Source: Amanita rubescens (taxonomy: Eukaryota; Basidiomycota; Agaricomycetes; Agaricales; Amanitaceae). Taken from it: DNA of 64,000 nucleotides. Made by a program: the position numbers and the translations under genes. Of this stretch, positions 21,746-33,815 are shown piece by piece. Below the pieces are notes generated by a model that saw only the letters and a program-made list of their open reading frames with translations, was not told the DNA's origin and did not search any database. The first letter of the stretch is position 1, and every line of letters begins with the position of its first letter. The stretch spans positions 1-64,000 of the forward strand of contig WION01000238.1 in NCBI GenBank assembly GCA_015039365.1. The letters run 5' to 3'.

Positions 21746-24700
21746 ATGGATAGGGCGGGATCCATTTGTCAAGCAACAATACGAACCGTCTTCAGTTATG
21801 CTGGACCAACTATTGATACCGTCAAGCGCAAGTTCGGGTCAGCCGCTAGGGTTGCTATATTGTCAAAATCTTACGCGGTAGGTAGAGTTACGACGACCTG
21901 CTACGATCAACTCACGTACTTTCTAATGTTAGGACCCGCTTGTCAAGCTTAGTGGAGCCGCTGCTATCAATGACAGAACTAGCCATGTGCGTTCCTCTGT
22001 TCTCAGTGATAATATATTGCTAAGGCGTGCATTTAGCTTGCCGAGATATTAGAGGACTATGCCTGGAACCACAGGATTGCCAATCCCAAGGATCAAGATA
22101 AGGTTAATATGGCCGTGATCAAACTATGTGGGTGAAGGTCAATATATCGGAACCAGAGCTCACCAGTTCCGTAGTTCATAAGATGACTATGAGCCAGGAT
22201 CCGAGCACCAGCGCCAAAGATTTGTACTACACATGCGTGAATGATTCTACTATCCGGGACTTCGATGTCACTCCCGAGCTCATCTATGAGCGCTTGTTAA
22301 GATCAACTTATGTACGCTTTTCTGCTCGTCAATGGCGCTATTTACTTAATCAGAACAGCTTGGACATCATCCGCAAGGTATATCTAGCCTCGCATTTGCA
22401 TTTGCTGCCATACTTGCTGTCAGTAACGCTAATTCACTGACGGAGCGCCTGCTAATGATAACTAGTTAACTCTGCACCGCGAAGACACATCACAATCAGA
22501 TCTCAAGAACGAGACATCGCCTTACTTCGACCTGTCGCCCCTCTACGGCGCAAATGGTGCAGAAACAGACAGCATTCGAATGAAAGATGGCCGTGGAATG
22601 TTATACCCAGACACCTTTACTGAGAAAAGGCTAGACATGCTCCCGGGTTCCGTACCTGCGCTGCTTGTTTTATGGAACAGATATCACAACGTATGTTCCC
22701 AGTCACGAACACTACGGTTTCAAACTGATTTGTGATTACCATTAGTACGTCGCAAAGCAATTGTTGTCGTACAACGAGGGTAATCAATGGAAGGATCGTG
22801 ACCTATCGTCCGAGCAATTTTTGACACAGGACAACGAGATATTTGACTTGGCACGGTCTATTACATGCATTCATTTCATGAATGTCGTAAAAGAAGACTT
22901 CCTTAAAGGACTCATTGGAATGCCCATGGCAGGTCCGAGGGCTCAAGTGGATATCTTATATGTTGGTATCGTCTTTCCATAGATGTGTGCTTATATTCAT
23001 GCTCCGGGCAGGATGTCAGAGGTATGAAGAACGACAAAGCAGGCTATCTCTCCTCCGTGGAGTCATACCTTTTGTACAGCGTAAGCTCTCAAATTTCGGC
23101 AATAAAACAGGGATTTTATTATTGTCAGTTTTCGTCTTTTGCTCCGCCGTCGTTCGCATCCGAGGTATATCAGCGGGTAAGTCCTTTGTTAGCATTTTCG
23201 CTCGCATTTCTCGATTGTCATTGATAAAAGGTGAAATGTGGGAAGGGGGCTTCCATTGGCTCAGACGCGAAACTCCGCAATATTGGGTGAGTTTAAATGT
23301 TACCCGACACTGGGCAGAAGTTAACAGATGTAAAAGCAATTTGCGCCGTAACGATGATAATCGCTTTGAGGACAACGACTTAGCTGACCTGCTATTCAAT
23401 GCCGCAGAGACGATGGCCGGCTCCCCAGGGGCCAAGGCAGTTCCAGAATGGGCACGTGAACAGGAAATCCTGAAACTCAAACAAGCACGGCAAGCTAATG
23501 TCTGCACCCTGAACGAGTTCCGACAATATCTCGGTCTCGAGCGTGCGTTCGCAATCACCTGCCGCTCCCGTCCAGTCTTATTATCCTCTTTATAGCACTC
23601 AAGTCGTTCGAAGAATGGAACTCGGAGTTAGCTGGGACTGCGCGCGATTTGTATGGTGATGTCGACAAGCTCGAGCTATATGTAAGAATGTTCATTTATT
23701 GTTGCATGCATTTTGCTCACCAATCCAAGCCCGGTCTGATATGTGAATGTCCAAACGGTTCTGGCTTCGGATTTGGTTATACGATGGTACAAAAAACAAA
23801 CTTAGGGTGCTTATTCACTTATTAACGCCTTTCTTCACAGACATGGGGCTTGATAGCCGATATTGTGAGTGACCTTAACTTTGATCAAGCGAGAAGGTAG
23901 CGCAAATCAAAATGCAGGTGTCCAGAGTTCGCTGCGACCCATAATCACGTCTAGGTTTAAAGGTATGATAACATATTATCATCCTCATAACGAGATCGAA
24001 GTTGTCTTTAGAACCTGTTTTGACAAAATGGGGTTTCAGGGACTGCTCACCCAGCGTTGACAACGTCAATGACCCCGAGTCGAGCTTCGATAATGCTAAC
24101 GGTTGTTTCGGTGCGATGTTGCCCAAGCGTAAGTCGTTGCCGACCCGCATACTTTCGTTACTATAGCGCCCTTTCTAGTCTTTCTCCGTACTCTTCCTCA
24201 CAACTGCGCTTACAACAATATATATTGTCTATTCCCGTTCATCGTTCCCGAGAAGAGCAAGAAGCAGATCGAAAAACTCCAAGATCATATTCAGAAAAAG
24301 AAATACAGTGTCGAAAGGCCCAAGCAAACAAAAATCAAGGTTCTCAGGACCCTGGAAGCGATCAGTCAAGTCCTGAACAGACCGGAGAATTTCCCTACAC
24401 CGTATAAGCAGAATTTAAGGGAGGTTACAGGAGGTTATGGGTGAGTACCATTAGAAATTCTCAGTTCTTGGCCAATTGCGAATGTCGTTGTAGTCATATG
24501 CTTGGCTTTGATGATTTGACCTTGTAAGTTTTTCGTCTGTTCCCTCCGTAGTTCACTGCACATATACTACATAGACATGATCGCGATTTGATGATGGTGC
24601 GTAACCATGAGCTGCCTTTCTAGCCCCCCCTGACGGAACATAGTTATTATCTTCACTTATCCCTGACAAGGGAGCTCTCAAACGTATCGGCGCAGCTTTT

Positions 24701-26573
24701 GCTCAGAAAGCGCAAGAGAATTTGGAACGCCGTTCATTTCTAGAGTATGTCGCGTATGTGAACATATATATTTTCCTAATTACGCGTCACAGAGGAGATA
24801 TTGCAAGCGTCGATATCGTTAAAGATGTGATTGACGCAACTTGCATACAATGGGTCTGCGAGACTATTGTAAGTCACTGTTGTTTACCCCTAGGATTAGT
24901 TTTACACCTCCTATCAGTTCAATGTCCGGTGTAAGGACAGTGATGTTCCGAGGACGTCAAGATCAAAGGTTGGATCGAAAGAAGTCTTGCCAGAATCACG
25001 GAAAATGGAGGCGAGGGAGCGCAAGAACTTTGCCGCATACTATGCGTAAGAATAATGTCTTCATCTCCACATGAAATGACAAGATCGGAATTTCAGGTAT
25101 ATCTTCCGCAACACTGAACCAGAATTTGGGTGGAACGTGAGAGAGAGGGCATTAACTGCAAGCAAGCATGTCAGCAAACGTATCAAGGGGCTCTTGAATA
25201 AGGACAAGCCGAGGAACCTAACCGTGCGTCTGATTTACAAGTCTTTTGACGTAGTGCTTAATTTAGAGCAGTATCGGTGGCTGCACAAGTGGTGCCTCAT
25301 GGGGCTGGTTGGAGATCCATATTCTAGCGGAAAGATGGCTTTCCAGTATCCCGCTTTTACGTTCCTTGACCGTATGATGAAAGCGTGCGATATTAGGCCG
25401 GTGAATCGTTTAGACGGCCCTCTTGACCAATTCAGGCAAAGCGTGGAGGAAGAGATGGAAAAAACAAAGTCTTTCAGCTTATCCGAACGCAAGACAGACT
25501 TCGTGGACGGACGGCCTTGCCTTGCTAATTTTCCCCCCGGATAACTTTAGTGTTACCACGGAGCATGAAATCGACGAATACGTTAAGAAGAAAGCCGAGG
25601 AGCAGCGGGTGATCGCTAACGCTATCGGGTTAGCAGTGATGATATCCGTGCATATGTCGAAAGGCGAGAAGAAATACGAAGAGCATATTATCCGTTAACT
25701 GATTTACTTACAGCGTGCGCGCAAGTCGTCGACTTCTACCTCGAGGATAAATATACAGAGGAAAGGAAGGCGCTTGTCAGTCTGTGCAAGGAAGAGAATA
25801 GCACGTCGTCCAAGAAGATCATTGAATATGTCCGGGAAGCACAAAGTAATGTTTCGAGATCCCAATCACAATATCTTTATCTAATATTCTATAGGGATAG
25901 GGCATCGTTTCGGCCTGTGGAGGGATGTAGTTTTGAAGGACATAATGGAATTCGACCAAGGCCATGGGCATCCTGCGGTCAGCATCCAAGAAGGCGACTC
26001 CGTATATTTAGACTTTACATCTGCGCATAACGATGTTTGTTTCATTTATTTGGAAGCTATAGTTGGCCTAGCATGCTAACGATTGAAACTAGCCCAAACA
26101 GTTCCCGGTGCCGGAGAAAGTCGTGCCTGGTCGCGAAATAAACTCGTTACGAGGGCTTGGCTTCCATATGTGCCCTGCTGGATCGTTCATTGACCAGGTC
26201 GGTGGTGATATCACGATTCTGCATCCTGGCTAAAGTGGCTTACCCCTCGTAGACCATATCCCAGGTGCGCACGCCGAGTCTTGGAAATAATACTAACGTC
26301 CCATTAGATGATTAGGGCCATATTCAGGCTGGAAGGTCTTAAGCGGTCTAGTAAAAAAGGTCATTTGAAATCTACCACCTTGCACCACAACCCTGAACCG
26401 GTGCGTTCTCCAATCTGATCGTGTCCGATATTTTCTGACTTGTGGTCCGATAGTGGTATCCGGAAGTATATATAGACGAAAACGGAGGTTTCTCCTATTA
26501 CCCCGATGAGATGGTACTCGAGGTTCGTTGGCATGACTCGGGGAAGGTAACACGAATGACCGGACCAGTTTAA
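21746..26573 (+). CDS. Ppo-like fatty acid dioxygenase-cytochrome P450 fusion, degenerate N-terminal half
   Basis: Ppo proteins (linoleate dioxygenase/diol synthase) have an N-terminal heme dioxygenase domain and a C-terminal P450-like domain and make oxylipin signals. Recognised dioxygenase parts are SPYFDLSPLYGANGAE, WNRYHNYVAKQLL (proximal His) and ETMAGSPGAKAVPEW. P450 parts are GHRFGLWRDV, FPVPEKVVPGREIN and RGLGFHMCPAGSF with the heme Cys, and the C-terminus is VRWHDSGKVTRMTGPV-stop. The start (21746) is a guess. Defects: I cannot find the distal-His region normally before the SPYFDLSPLYG block, and the catalytic Tyr segment reads SSVESYLLYS where the family has LLYRWH. Several exons around 22.0-23.3 kb do not join cleanly. 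The P450 half looks better preserved. A broken or strongly diverged gene is likely. Confidence 0.65.
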
Positions 26574-26697
26574 AGTCAAGAAGGACTTGGAACCAAGGGA
26601 AGACAGGTTTGACAACGGCGATAGCGTTGAAGAGAGGAAAGAAAAGAAGCTAGAATGGAATAGAATTGAAAAACGGTATGACGAATGGAACAGATTT

Positions 26698-27335
26698 ATG
26701 GACAAAGGATGGGCTGTGCTTTGCTTCGTGTTGTGGTGGTCATTCCTTTTGTGTGAGTGGATTCTTCAAAGTTCACCCGGATGACTATAATGACGATTAT
26801 GATGGCAGACTTCCTGATGCCACTTTCCTTGCGCAATCTATTTTTCACCTTACCGCCCTCTTCAGGTATAACCAACACCGAATGCGGACAACCCCTCACA
26901 ATTATCGAGGATTGGCACATTCAGGCATTCCATCCTAAATGGTTCGGCCTGTTTGGGGATCCTGCTCCAATCGTATATCGAACTCCAAAGGGGCACAAGG
27001 CACATCGGATTACGGTGGTGGATATCGATCAACGCGATATTGAAATACATATGTGGGTTGACAATGAGGACAGAGGCCATGTTCCAATAGATCTGGATTC
27101 AGCCGTGGATTGTGGGGATGATATCTACAAGTGTCTCCAACTAGGCTTTGGCTCCGCTCAGATTGATGTCCCACCAGGGGAGCATACTGTCAAGGCCATG
27201 ATTAGGAAAGGTGAGTGTCGCCCAGTTTTGTGTTTCTCACCCTCTGATATCGTACCAGGCCATAAGTCTGATGCCTTTGTTTGGGGGGAGAAACGTGAGA
27301 GGAGAGTCGTGTGGAAGGCGGAACAATGCTCCTAA
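26698..27335 (+). CDS. small secreted protein of unknown function
   Basis: The start ATG at 26698 gives MDKGWAVLCFVLWWSFLLC, a plausible signal peptide or signal anchor. A 116-bp intron (GTGAGTGG...CCTCTTCAG) then leads to ITNTECGQPLTIIEDWHIQA. The mature part, about 135 residues, includes HPKWFGLFGDPAPIVYRTP, IDQRDIEIHMWVDNEDRG and DVPPGEHTVKAMIRKG, which looks like a beta-sandwich. After a second intron it ends WGEKRERRVVWKAEQCS-stop. The frame extends open upstream of the ATG but without another start. No family recognised. It lies only about 125 bp after the Ppo-like gene. Confidence 0.5.
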
Positions 27336-27483
27336 AACGATACCGTAACCCATTCTGTGGACCTTGAATACGTTTATGCGATAACGCCATGTAAATCTCA
27401 TTTGGCAGCCAAAGCATGTCTGTCGAAACATGAACTACCCTTGTTACTTTATCTAATCTCATCTCGCTGACTCGACCAACACG

Positions 27484-27660
27484 ATGACGACCAGTTCATC
27501 TCCACGCACCTTCGTGGTAGCATCCGCGCCTCACAGCCTCTTCCCCAGATCCAAACCAACATTGTGCTTGGAGACATACAAGCGCTTTACCCGCCCACAG
27601 ATGACCCACCGAGTCGATATGCTCGTTCATTCTTGGAAGGATGTGCCCACGACTTTGACA
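27484..27660 (+). pseudogene. HEM3 5' fragment, internally deleted
   Basis: The sequence encodes pieces clearly matching the HMBS N-terminus in the window (MTTSSSPRTFVVAS, TNIVLG-type ACCAACATTGTGCTTGGAGA, DMLVHSWKDVPTTL). About 160 bp between the ALYPP and RVDMLVHS regions is deleted, and the frames are shifted. It is inverted relative to the complete gene at 15.9-17.1 kb. Confidence 0.85.
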
Positions 27661-27990
27661 GAGGAGGACCAGAATCAGAATTCAGAAAGTACTACGTCAT
27701 TATTTGTATCTATGTACTGTCACAGTAGTCTACGGAAACGGAAACCGTTTGCGCAAAACCTTGCCCTTCAAGCAAGGTGATTCACGAAGTTAGCCGCGGG
27801 GTGAATAGGACGGCATAATGCCCAGAATGCCGTGCACTGGCATGATGCTGTGCCCATCACGTCATGTACATTTTCCAAAACCGGATGGGCCATGCGAACG
27901 CCTCGAGGAAGCCCACCGAATATCTGGACGAAATAGCCCATGATTCATTACATATACTTGACGGCCGACTGGCATAAGTCACTTCATACA

Positions 27991-30177
27991 ATGAGCGCAC
28001 TCCCCAATGAGGTGACCTGGCTGGCTTCCTCCGAGCCTCCCGAGCCCCAAACCAACGATTTCTCTGACACTTCTAAGCCCTATGATCCCTCTGACACTTC
28101 CTCCGAGCTCCAGGATCCCTCTGACAAGTCCTCAGACGCACCCTCCAAGGTAGGCAAAGGAAGAGTAATGATTTTATGCTTCGATGGTACAGGGTACAAG
28201 CCCGGGAAGGTTAGTATCAACATTACCCTCTAAATTGTTTAATCTTCTTTCAGACAGTACGTGGATCTGGTCTATTCGCTGCGAGTCTGCGTTCAAGCTT
28301 ATGTTCCATATTACTAGGATTCCAATATCGCCCGCTTCTTCCGCGCTATCAGAGAGGACGTACGCGAGAAACAAATTGTTTACTATCAGGTTCGTTCACC
28401 GGACCCTTGGTTTCGTCCGGCTAATCCAATTATCAGCCTGGTATCGGTTCCTACAGTAAACATTCCGTTTTCTCGGAGACGTTGGACATAGTATCCACCG
28501 TACTTGACTTGACCATTGCTCTGAACTTGAATGATAACATCAAGGATGGGTGCGATAGACTCTCTTCACCACATTCAATGGCTGAATGAAATCCTTAGCT
28601 ATACTTTTGTTGTTCAGAACTACCGGTAAGAATTGAGATCTGCCGCGGGTAAGTTTGATACTGAAAGTCGGTCTAGGCCTGGAGACAAGATTTGTCTCTT
28701 TGGCTACTCTCGCGGCGGTATGTATTTCTGTATTGGGTTTTGCTCAGGTCTGATTTGTGGTGTATCAGCTTACACGGCAAGGGCCATAGCGGGCATGATT
28801 TACAAGGTGACTACAACTCCTTTCTCTCAAATCTAATATACAGCTGACTTTTCATGAAGGTCGGACTTCTGCCGAAGGAGAGTGTTCAACAAGTCGATTT
28901 TGCATTCGATACCTACATGACGACTGGCCGTGAAGGCTATAAGCTTAGCCGGGACTTTAAAAAGAGTTTTGCGTATGCCTTTGCTTCTCTTCCTTTCGCC
29001 TGTACCTTTGAATTCAAATCCAACTAGCTCGCCCGTCGACATTGAATTTGTTGGCGTTTGGTAATTGATATATCGCTCTCATTCATTTGAATGTTTACCT
29101 TAGCACATTAGGGATACCATCTCATCTGTCGGCATCGGTCCAAAGACACATCCATGCAGGTCTAACAATTACAGTGTCAAACACTTCCGCCATGCTCTTT
29201 CACTAGATGAACGCCGCGTCAAGTTCCGCCCTGATTTGTGGAGTGAAGAAACATCTAAGAGTGAAAAAGATTTAGACGTCGACTTTCCCGATGTCCACAT
29301 AAAGTTCGAGGACTCCAAAGTCAATTTTTTGACACCTGGTGCAGTCTCCCTCGCAGATCCAAATAAGAAACGCGAAGTAATTGAGAATATCCTTTCTGGT
29401 GGTCCGAATCCCGTGTCCAATTCCGTGGATGCGACACGCGATAAATGGAAGCACAAATTCCCGAACCGCGATTATGCGGATGTCAAGGAGGTCTGGTTCG
29501 CAGGTGATTTGACAAGTATATAACGTATCCACTATTACTCACAACTGTAATTGGCAATCTAATTTCTAGGTTCGCATGGAGATGTTGGGGGAGGCGTCCG
29601 TTCTCCAGCGCGTGATACGGGTCTATCGTTCATATCCCTGCGCTGGATGATCAAGGAATGCATCTTGGAAAAGACAGGAATCGAGTTCGACATGGAGTAT
29701 CTCAAGAATGATCTTGACTTTGACATTGAGGATCTTCTGAAGGAGATGTTCGAAAGGGGCAATTACGATGAGTGCTACGAGATGATCGAGAAGTGCGGAT
29801 GGGACAAGGACAAGCAAGAAATTTCGCGCCTTAACGTAGAAAAGGATAACTTCGCCTATCCGATTCGCGACGAACTCAGCCGCTCGTGGTATTTGTGGGG
29901 CGTATTCGAATTCTTTCCAATGATGACCACGTATCAAGACTCCCAAGGGGATTGGTTCCTTCGCCGAACGTAAGAAACCCCCTAGACTGTGCTTCTAAGG
30001 GTTGATAATAGTTGATATAGGCGCAATTTCGGACGTGGAAGATATATTCCGTTCAACAAGGACAAAATATTGGTTCATAAATCAGTCAAAAAGCGATTGG
30101 AAAACCAGAAGTTGAATTACGTTCCGGCAGCTCACAATTGGAAAGTAGTCGAGGACATGATCGAGTACGTTGAATAA
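27991..30177 (+). CDS. DUF2235 protein, copy 2
   Basis: Closely similar, by eye, to copy 1 at 18.5-20.5 kb, but inverted and with its start preserved (MSALPNEVTWLASSEPPEP at 27991). Splicing removes at least seven short introns. Motifs: ILCFDGTGYKPGK, DSNIARFFRAIRED, QIVYYQPGIGSYSKH, FGYSRGAYTARAIAG (GxSxG nucleophile type), QQVDFAFDTYMTTG, GDVGGGVRSPARD and a C-terminal helical region FDMEYLKNDLDFDIEDLLKE. It ends EYVE-stop at 30175-30177. Frames look intact. A Ser/Pro/Asp-rich N-terminal extension of about 60 residues precedes the domain. Function in fungi is unknown; a hydrolase role is inferred from the fold family only. Confidence 0.82.
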
Positions 30178-30499
30178 TAAGCACCTCGTTTCCAAACGAA
30201 TATGTCCCTCGGCGTTCACGTCCGATATTATGTTCAGCTTCCCTTATATTTTCGTACATATGGAGCATCGGTTTTTTTTAAATTTTGGCCCTAAGACCGC
30301 GACGTTGCTTGCTTTGTCGAGTGATGGTGAGAGTTGTCGTGCATGAAATTAATACACTCAACGCATATACCATATCTCTACTTGAGTGGCATTCAAAATA
30401 CAGTGAGAGCTGTCTTAAAGCCGAATGGCAAGAGCTCCTGTCCACGTCGCGATCGGAGAAAAGAACGTTTCTCTGATCTGATTGACTAGTCCAACAAAG

Positions 30500-30560
30500 G
30501 ATAGAGGATCGAAGTCTGTCCTGGGATGCTAACACGAAGGTGCGCGCTGAGGGGTGAATC
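30500..30560 (-). pseudogene. HEM3 start-region stub
   Basis: The minus strand reads AGCGCGCACCTTCGTGTTAG, matching the HMBS codons for ARTFVLAS. It sits in the same divergent position relative to the second gene X as HEM3 does to gene X copy 1. Confidence 0.75.
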
Positions 30561-30659
30561 GCAATAAGATTAGAGTAGATTAGATCAAGTACAATTTGCA
30601 TAACCGAATATGGTAGTAATCTCCCGATTTACGCTCGATTCAAACGGTGACAACTTTTC

Positions 30660-31600
30660 ATTCCAATCGCCTTTTCTGGTCTTTATCTCCTTCACCCACA
30701 AGACGCGACGCAAGAAGAAATCTAAAGACAACACTCCGCAGCATCTTGCGTTCTAGCCCCCACTCGCAATTACACCAAATCTGAAAAGAGAGCTGTCATC
30801 TGGATTTCTCTATCGAGTCTTGTACAGGGTCTGTGCAACGGGTCGCTCGAGCTTAGGAATGAGCGAGATTTGCAAGCGCTGATTTCAGGCCGACTCCGGG
30901 TTCCTTCTGGTTGGGCGATATCGTTGAAGATCGAGCTTTCCTGGTGGCTTAGGCTTTTCTATCGCTTTTCGTTGGATAAATGCCATTTGGGGCCGGTATG
31001 GCTGTCTTATAATGCTCGCTGTCATTTACCTTACTCTTCGGTAGTGTCGTGCGCGTAGGGCAGGCGCATATATGCGCAGTTCTGCTTCCGGATCGCGTCC
31101 CCCTCAAGAGATCATTAAACTTTCACAGCATACGAGTATACTGTCTGAACACGTATCCAATACCCTGTTTTACGACTTGGATCTGGTCTGTTACAGCCAT
31201 CTTAAAAGCACCATCTACGACGTCAGACGATCGCAAGTCAAGACAAACTCAATAATAACACTGGAATTCATAACACTCGGGGTTAACGTCTCGTATCTCT
31301 CCTCGTTGTATCTCGTTTGCGCCGTTCCTTGAAGACGAGTCCGAATCGGGGAAACGCACTCTAACACCACTTCATTTGTCTTTACGACATGCGATCGAGC
31401 TACTGTCTGATGCTGCAATTAAGATCAAGTCGGTGTGTGATGTGTCTCTGATGCGCGCGGAGGAGTTGCGCAGGCGCAGTCGACATCAGATGGTTAAACA
31501 TGGATCAAATATGGGCAAAAGGAAGGGGTACTGTCGACCTGGGAAGCAGCTTTGCTCACGGACGGTCATTTGGTGAGGTGGAGAGTATGTTGTACTTGTT
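30660..31600 (+). pseudogene. gene X, copy 2 (decayed)
   Basis: Same order and frames as gene X at 17.2-18.2 kb and near-identical from 30780 on. Lesions: about 40 nt lost near 30760 (the segment encoding VPTRVSWEHHYSKL in copy 1) and five nt lost near 31330, which shifts the frame and ends the open frame at CAVP-stop. The frame resumes as LRHAIELLSDAAIKIK at 31380. It is likely inactive. Confidence 0.8.
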
Positions 31601-31749
31601 CCAAGTGAGGTGTGTCGTACGCTGCCAAGGGAAGACGCATATAATCACGTTTGCACCAAGTATCAGACAATATTCGATTTCCTGTATAACCGGGCAACCT
31701 TGTCGCAAGTGCAAAAGGTGTAGAGCCGGTTGTTTCGAGTATTGATGGT

Positions 31750-32442
31750 GAATAACGACGAGCCGATGACGTATCTTTCTTCTTCCTTTCAAATCAGATG
31801 AAGTGCTTAGGATCTGTCAGTAGTTCTACTTAGTTTGAACCATATGCTGTTTACTGTATACGCAAGTAATTTATATGGCGCTATCTGTTCCCATTGTACC
31901 TGAAGCGCGAGTGGAAACAGTCCTCTTACGTCGAGATCTTCTTGTCCTCGCTTGATCTTGAAAAGGTTGTGCCCAGTACGCATACATCTATATATTCAAC
32001 GCTACATCGACAATTTAAAGACTCTTATGAATATGAACAGCGCCCGACTCTGAATACGTTCCGGAAGATACTGAAAACGGCGTCTAAGATTCTAAGTGCG
32101 TCTCCTCTTTTCTGACCTGTTTCAGACTGTGGCTGAACTTGGACACCATTTCGTGGGCAGACATGTAGGACTGGGACATTCTGTAGGCTTATAAAAAGGT
32201 GGAGACATGCGACGAGGGGCGTATATTAACCTGCTAGTCTGCAGAGACATGCCTGCATGTGCTGCTATATGAATCATTGTAGTCTCTGGCCCCGGATCGT
32301 GCCACGGTGGCCCACACTGACAAGTTCAAGTAAGGTTTCCGCTGACTGCGTCGGCGCTTCCCTGAGCGTGTAACTTTACGCTTATTATCGGTGTGGGAAT
32401 ACACGCCTTTTCCAACTTGGGAGACCAACTTAGCCATAAACA
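31750..32442. other. intergenic, no recognised gene
   Basis: One frame of 73 codons (31894-32115) without motifs or a conserved look. The last 100 bp are the probable promoter of the next gene. Confidence 0.4.
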
Positions 32443-33462
32443 ATGGTCAAGCCGCGCAACGCTCCAAAATATTGGGATGACTCACAGCAAAGAGTCGTTG
32501 AAGGTGTTGTGAGTACCGCTTCTTAGACTTGGGAAAAAAAACCCTGTACGTTTCTCAAGAATCTCAACCAACTTACACAGGAAATCCGCGAGACCCCCAC
32601 AAAGCTTGGTGACATCCTGGGTACCTACGTCTGGGTGTTCAGCGGTGACCCAGAGTGGGGCGGGGATGTCGAGGACATGTGGCGCAGCGGCTACAAGGAC
32701 GAAGCGGATTTCATCGCGCGGCACAGCATCGTGCTCGCTGCTGCAAAGCACCGTCCCGGCCGGCCAGTCGCGCCCGAGGACGTTGGCGGGTACATCACCT
32801 GGGGTACGCTTAAGGTCGCGTTTGACGGCGTGCGGGTTGTGCGGTCGGGGCGGTCTTCTGGCGCAGCTGTTGTTGAGAGCTATTGGGAGGTATTGCTGAC
32901 TGAAGATCAGGACGACTCTGAGAGTGAGACATGGTTGGATAAGGAGGGCAATGCAGTGAGTGCTGCGGTAGTGCTGGATGACAATGGGTTTCCGTTTTTG
33001 GTGTTTGATTGGCACCATCCGCCAGGGTGCCATAGTTCGTGGTCTGGCTATTATGTGGGGAAGCGATTGGTGAAGGGAAAGAAGTGGCAATTGACGGGTG
33101 AAGAAGAGGAACGGTTGGGGATTGGGGCCTCGTTTAGGAGCGTGGAGCAGTTGGTAAAAGAGGGGACTCCGGGTGAGTATGAGGAGGATTTTGAGGAGGA
33201 AGAATACTTTCGTCGTGATGGTGCAGATGAAAGCAGTGGGGAAGAGGCTGTTGGAGAGGAGAGGAAAGCGAGCGCTGATGAAAAAGACACTAAGAAGAGG
33301 AAATCGAGCACTGATGAAAGAGCCCCTAAGAAGGGGAAATCGAGCGCTGATGAAAGAGGCACTAAGAGGAGGAAATCAAGCACTGATGAAACAGGCGCTA
33401 AGAAGCGTCGCAAGCGCAGTCGACGTCGTGCTGGTCAGTTACGGTCCTGTTACTGTTGCTGA
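32443..33462 (+). CDS. unrecognised protein with acidic patch and repetitive Lys/Ser-rich tail
   Basis: Exon 1 (ATG at 32443, MVKPRNAPKYWDDSQQRVVE) is joined by a short intron to exon 2 starting near 32581 (EIRETPTKLGDILGTYVWVF); total about 315 residues. The first 190 residues look like one globular domain rich in Trp and Gly (GDPEWGGDVEDMWRSGYKDE, FDWHHPPGCHSSWSGYYVG). It is followed by a Glu-rich patch. Four 12-residue units of the form x-D-E-x-x-x-K-K-x-K-S-S come next, then a terminal run KKRRKRSRRR that could be a nuclear localisation signal. The tail repeats correspond to a 36-bp DNA unit. I know no family; a chromatin or nucleic-acid role is only a guess from the basic tail. Confidence 0.7.
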
Positions 33463-33815
33463 GCGCTGAGCATTGTATACAGGAAAATAGAACTTGTCCA
33501 CCTCGTCGAGACCTATCTTTCAAGACCCACTCCCGGAAAAGGGTTTCTAATTCTATGTCGCTACAACATATATCCAATGATAATTACTATGGTCTTAGCC
33601 TTTGCTTGTCACGTCGTCGACTGCAACGTCCGGGGCGAGGCAAGCAGCAACGCGCAACTTTCTGTTCCGAGGCCTGACTCCCCAGCAGAATACAAGGTCC
33701 TGTGCTGCTAGTGAAGCGGTGGCTATTTGGACGTTGTCGGCATCTATCGGCGCATTATTAGTTTAGAACTCCGCGAATTCGACTCGGCCTCTCTTGAGTC
33801 ATTCGCCCAGAAGCA

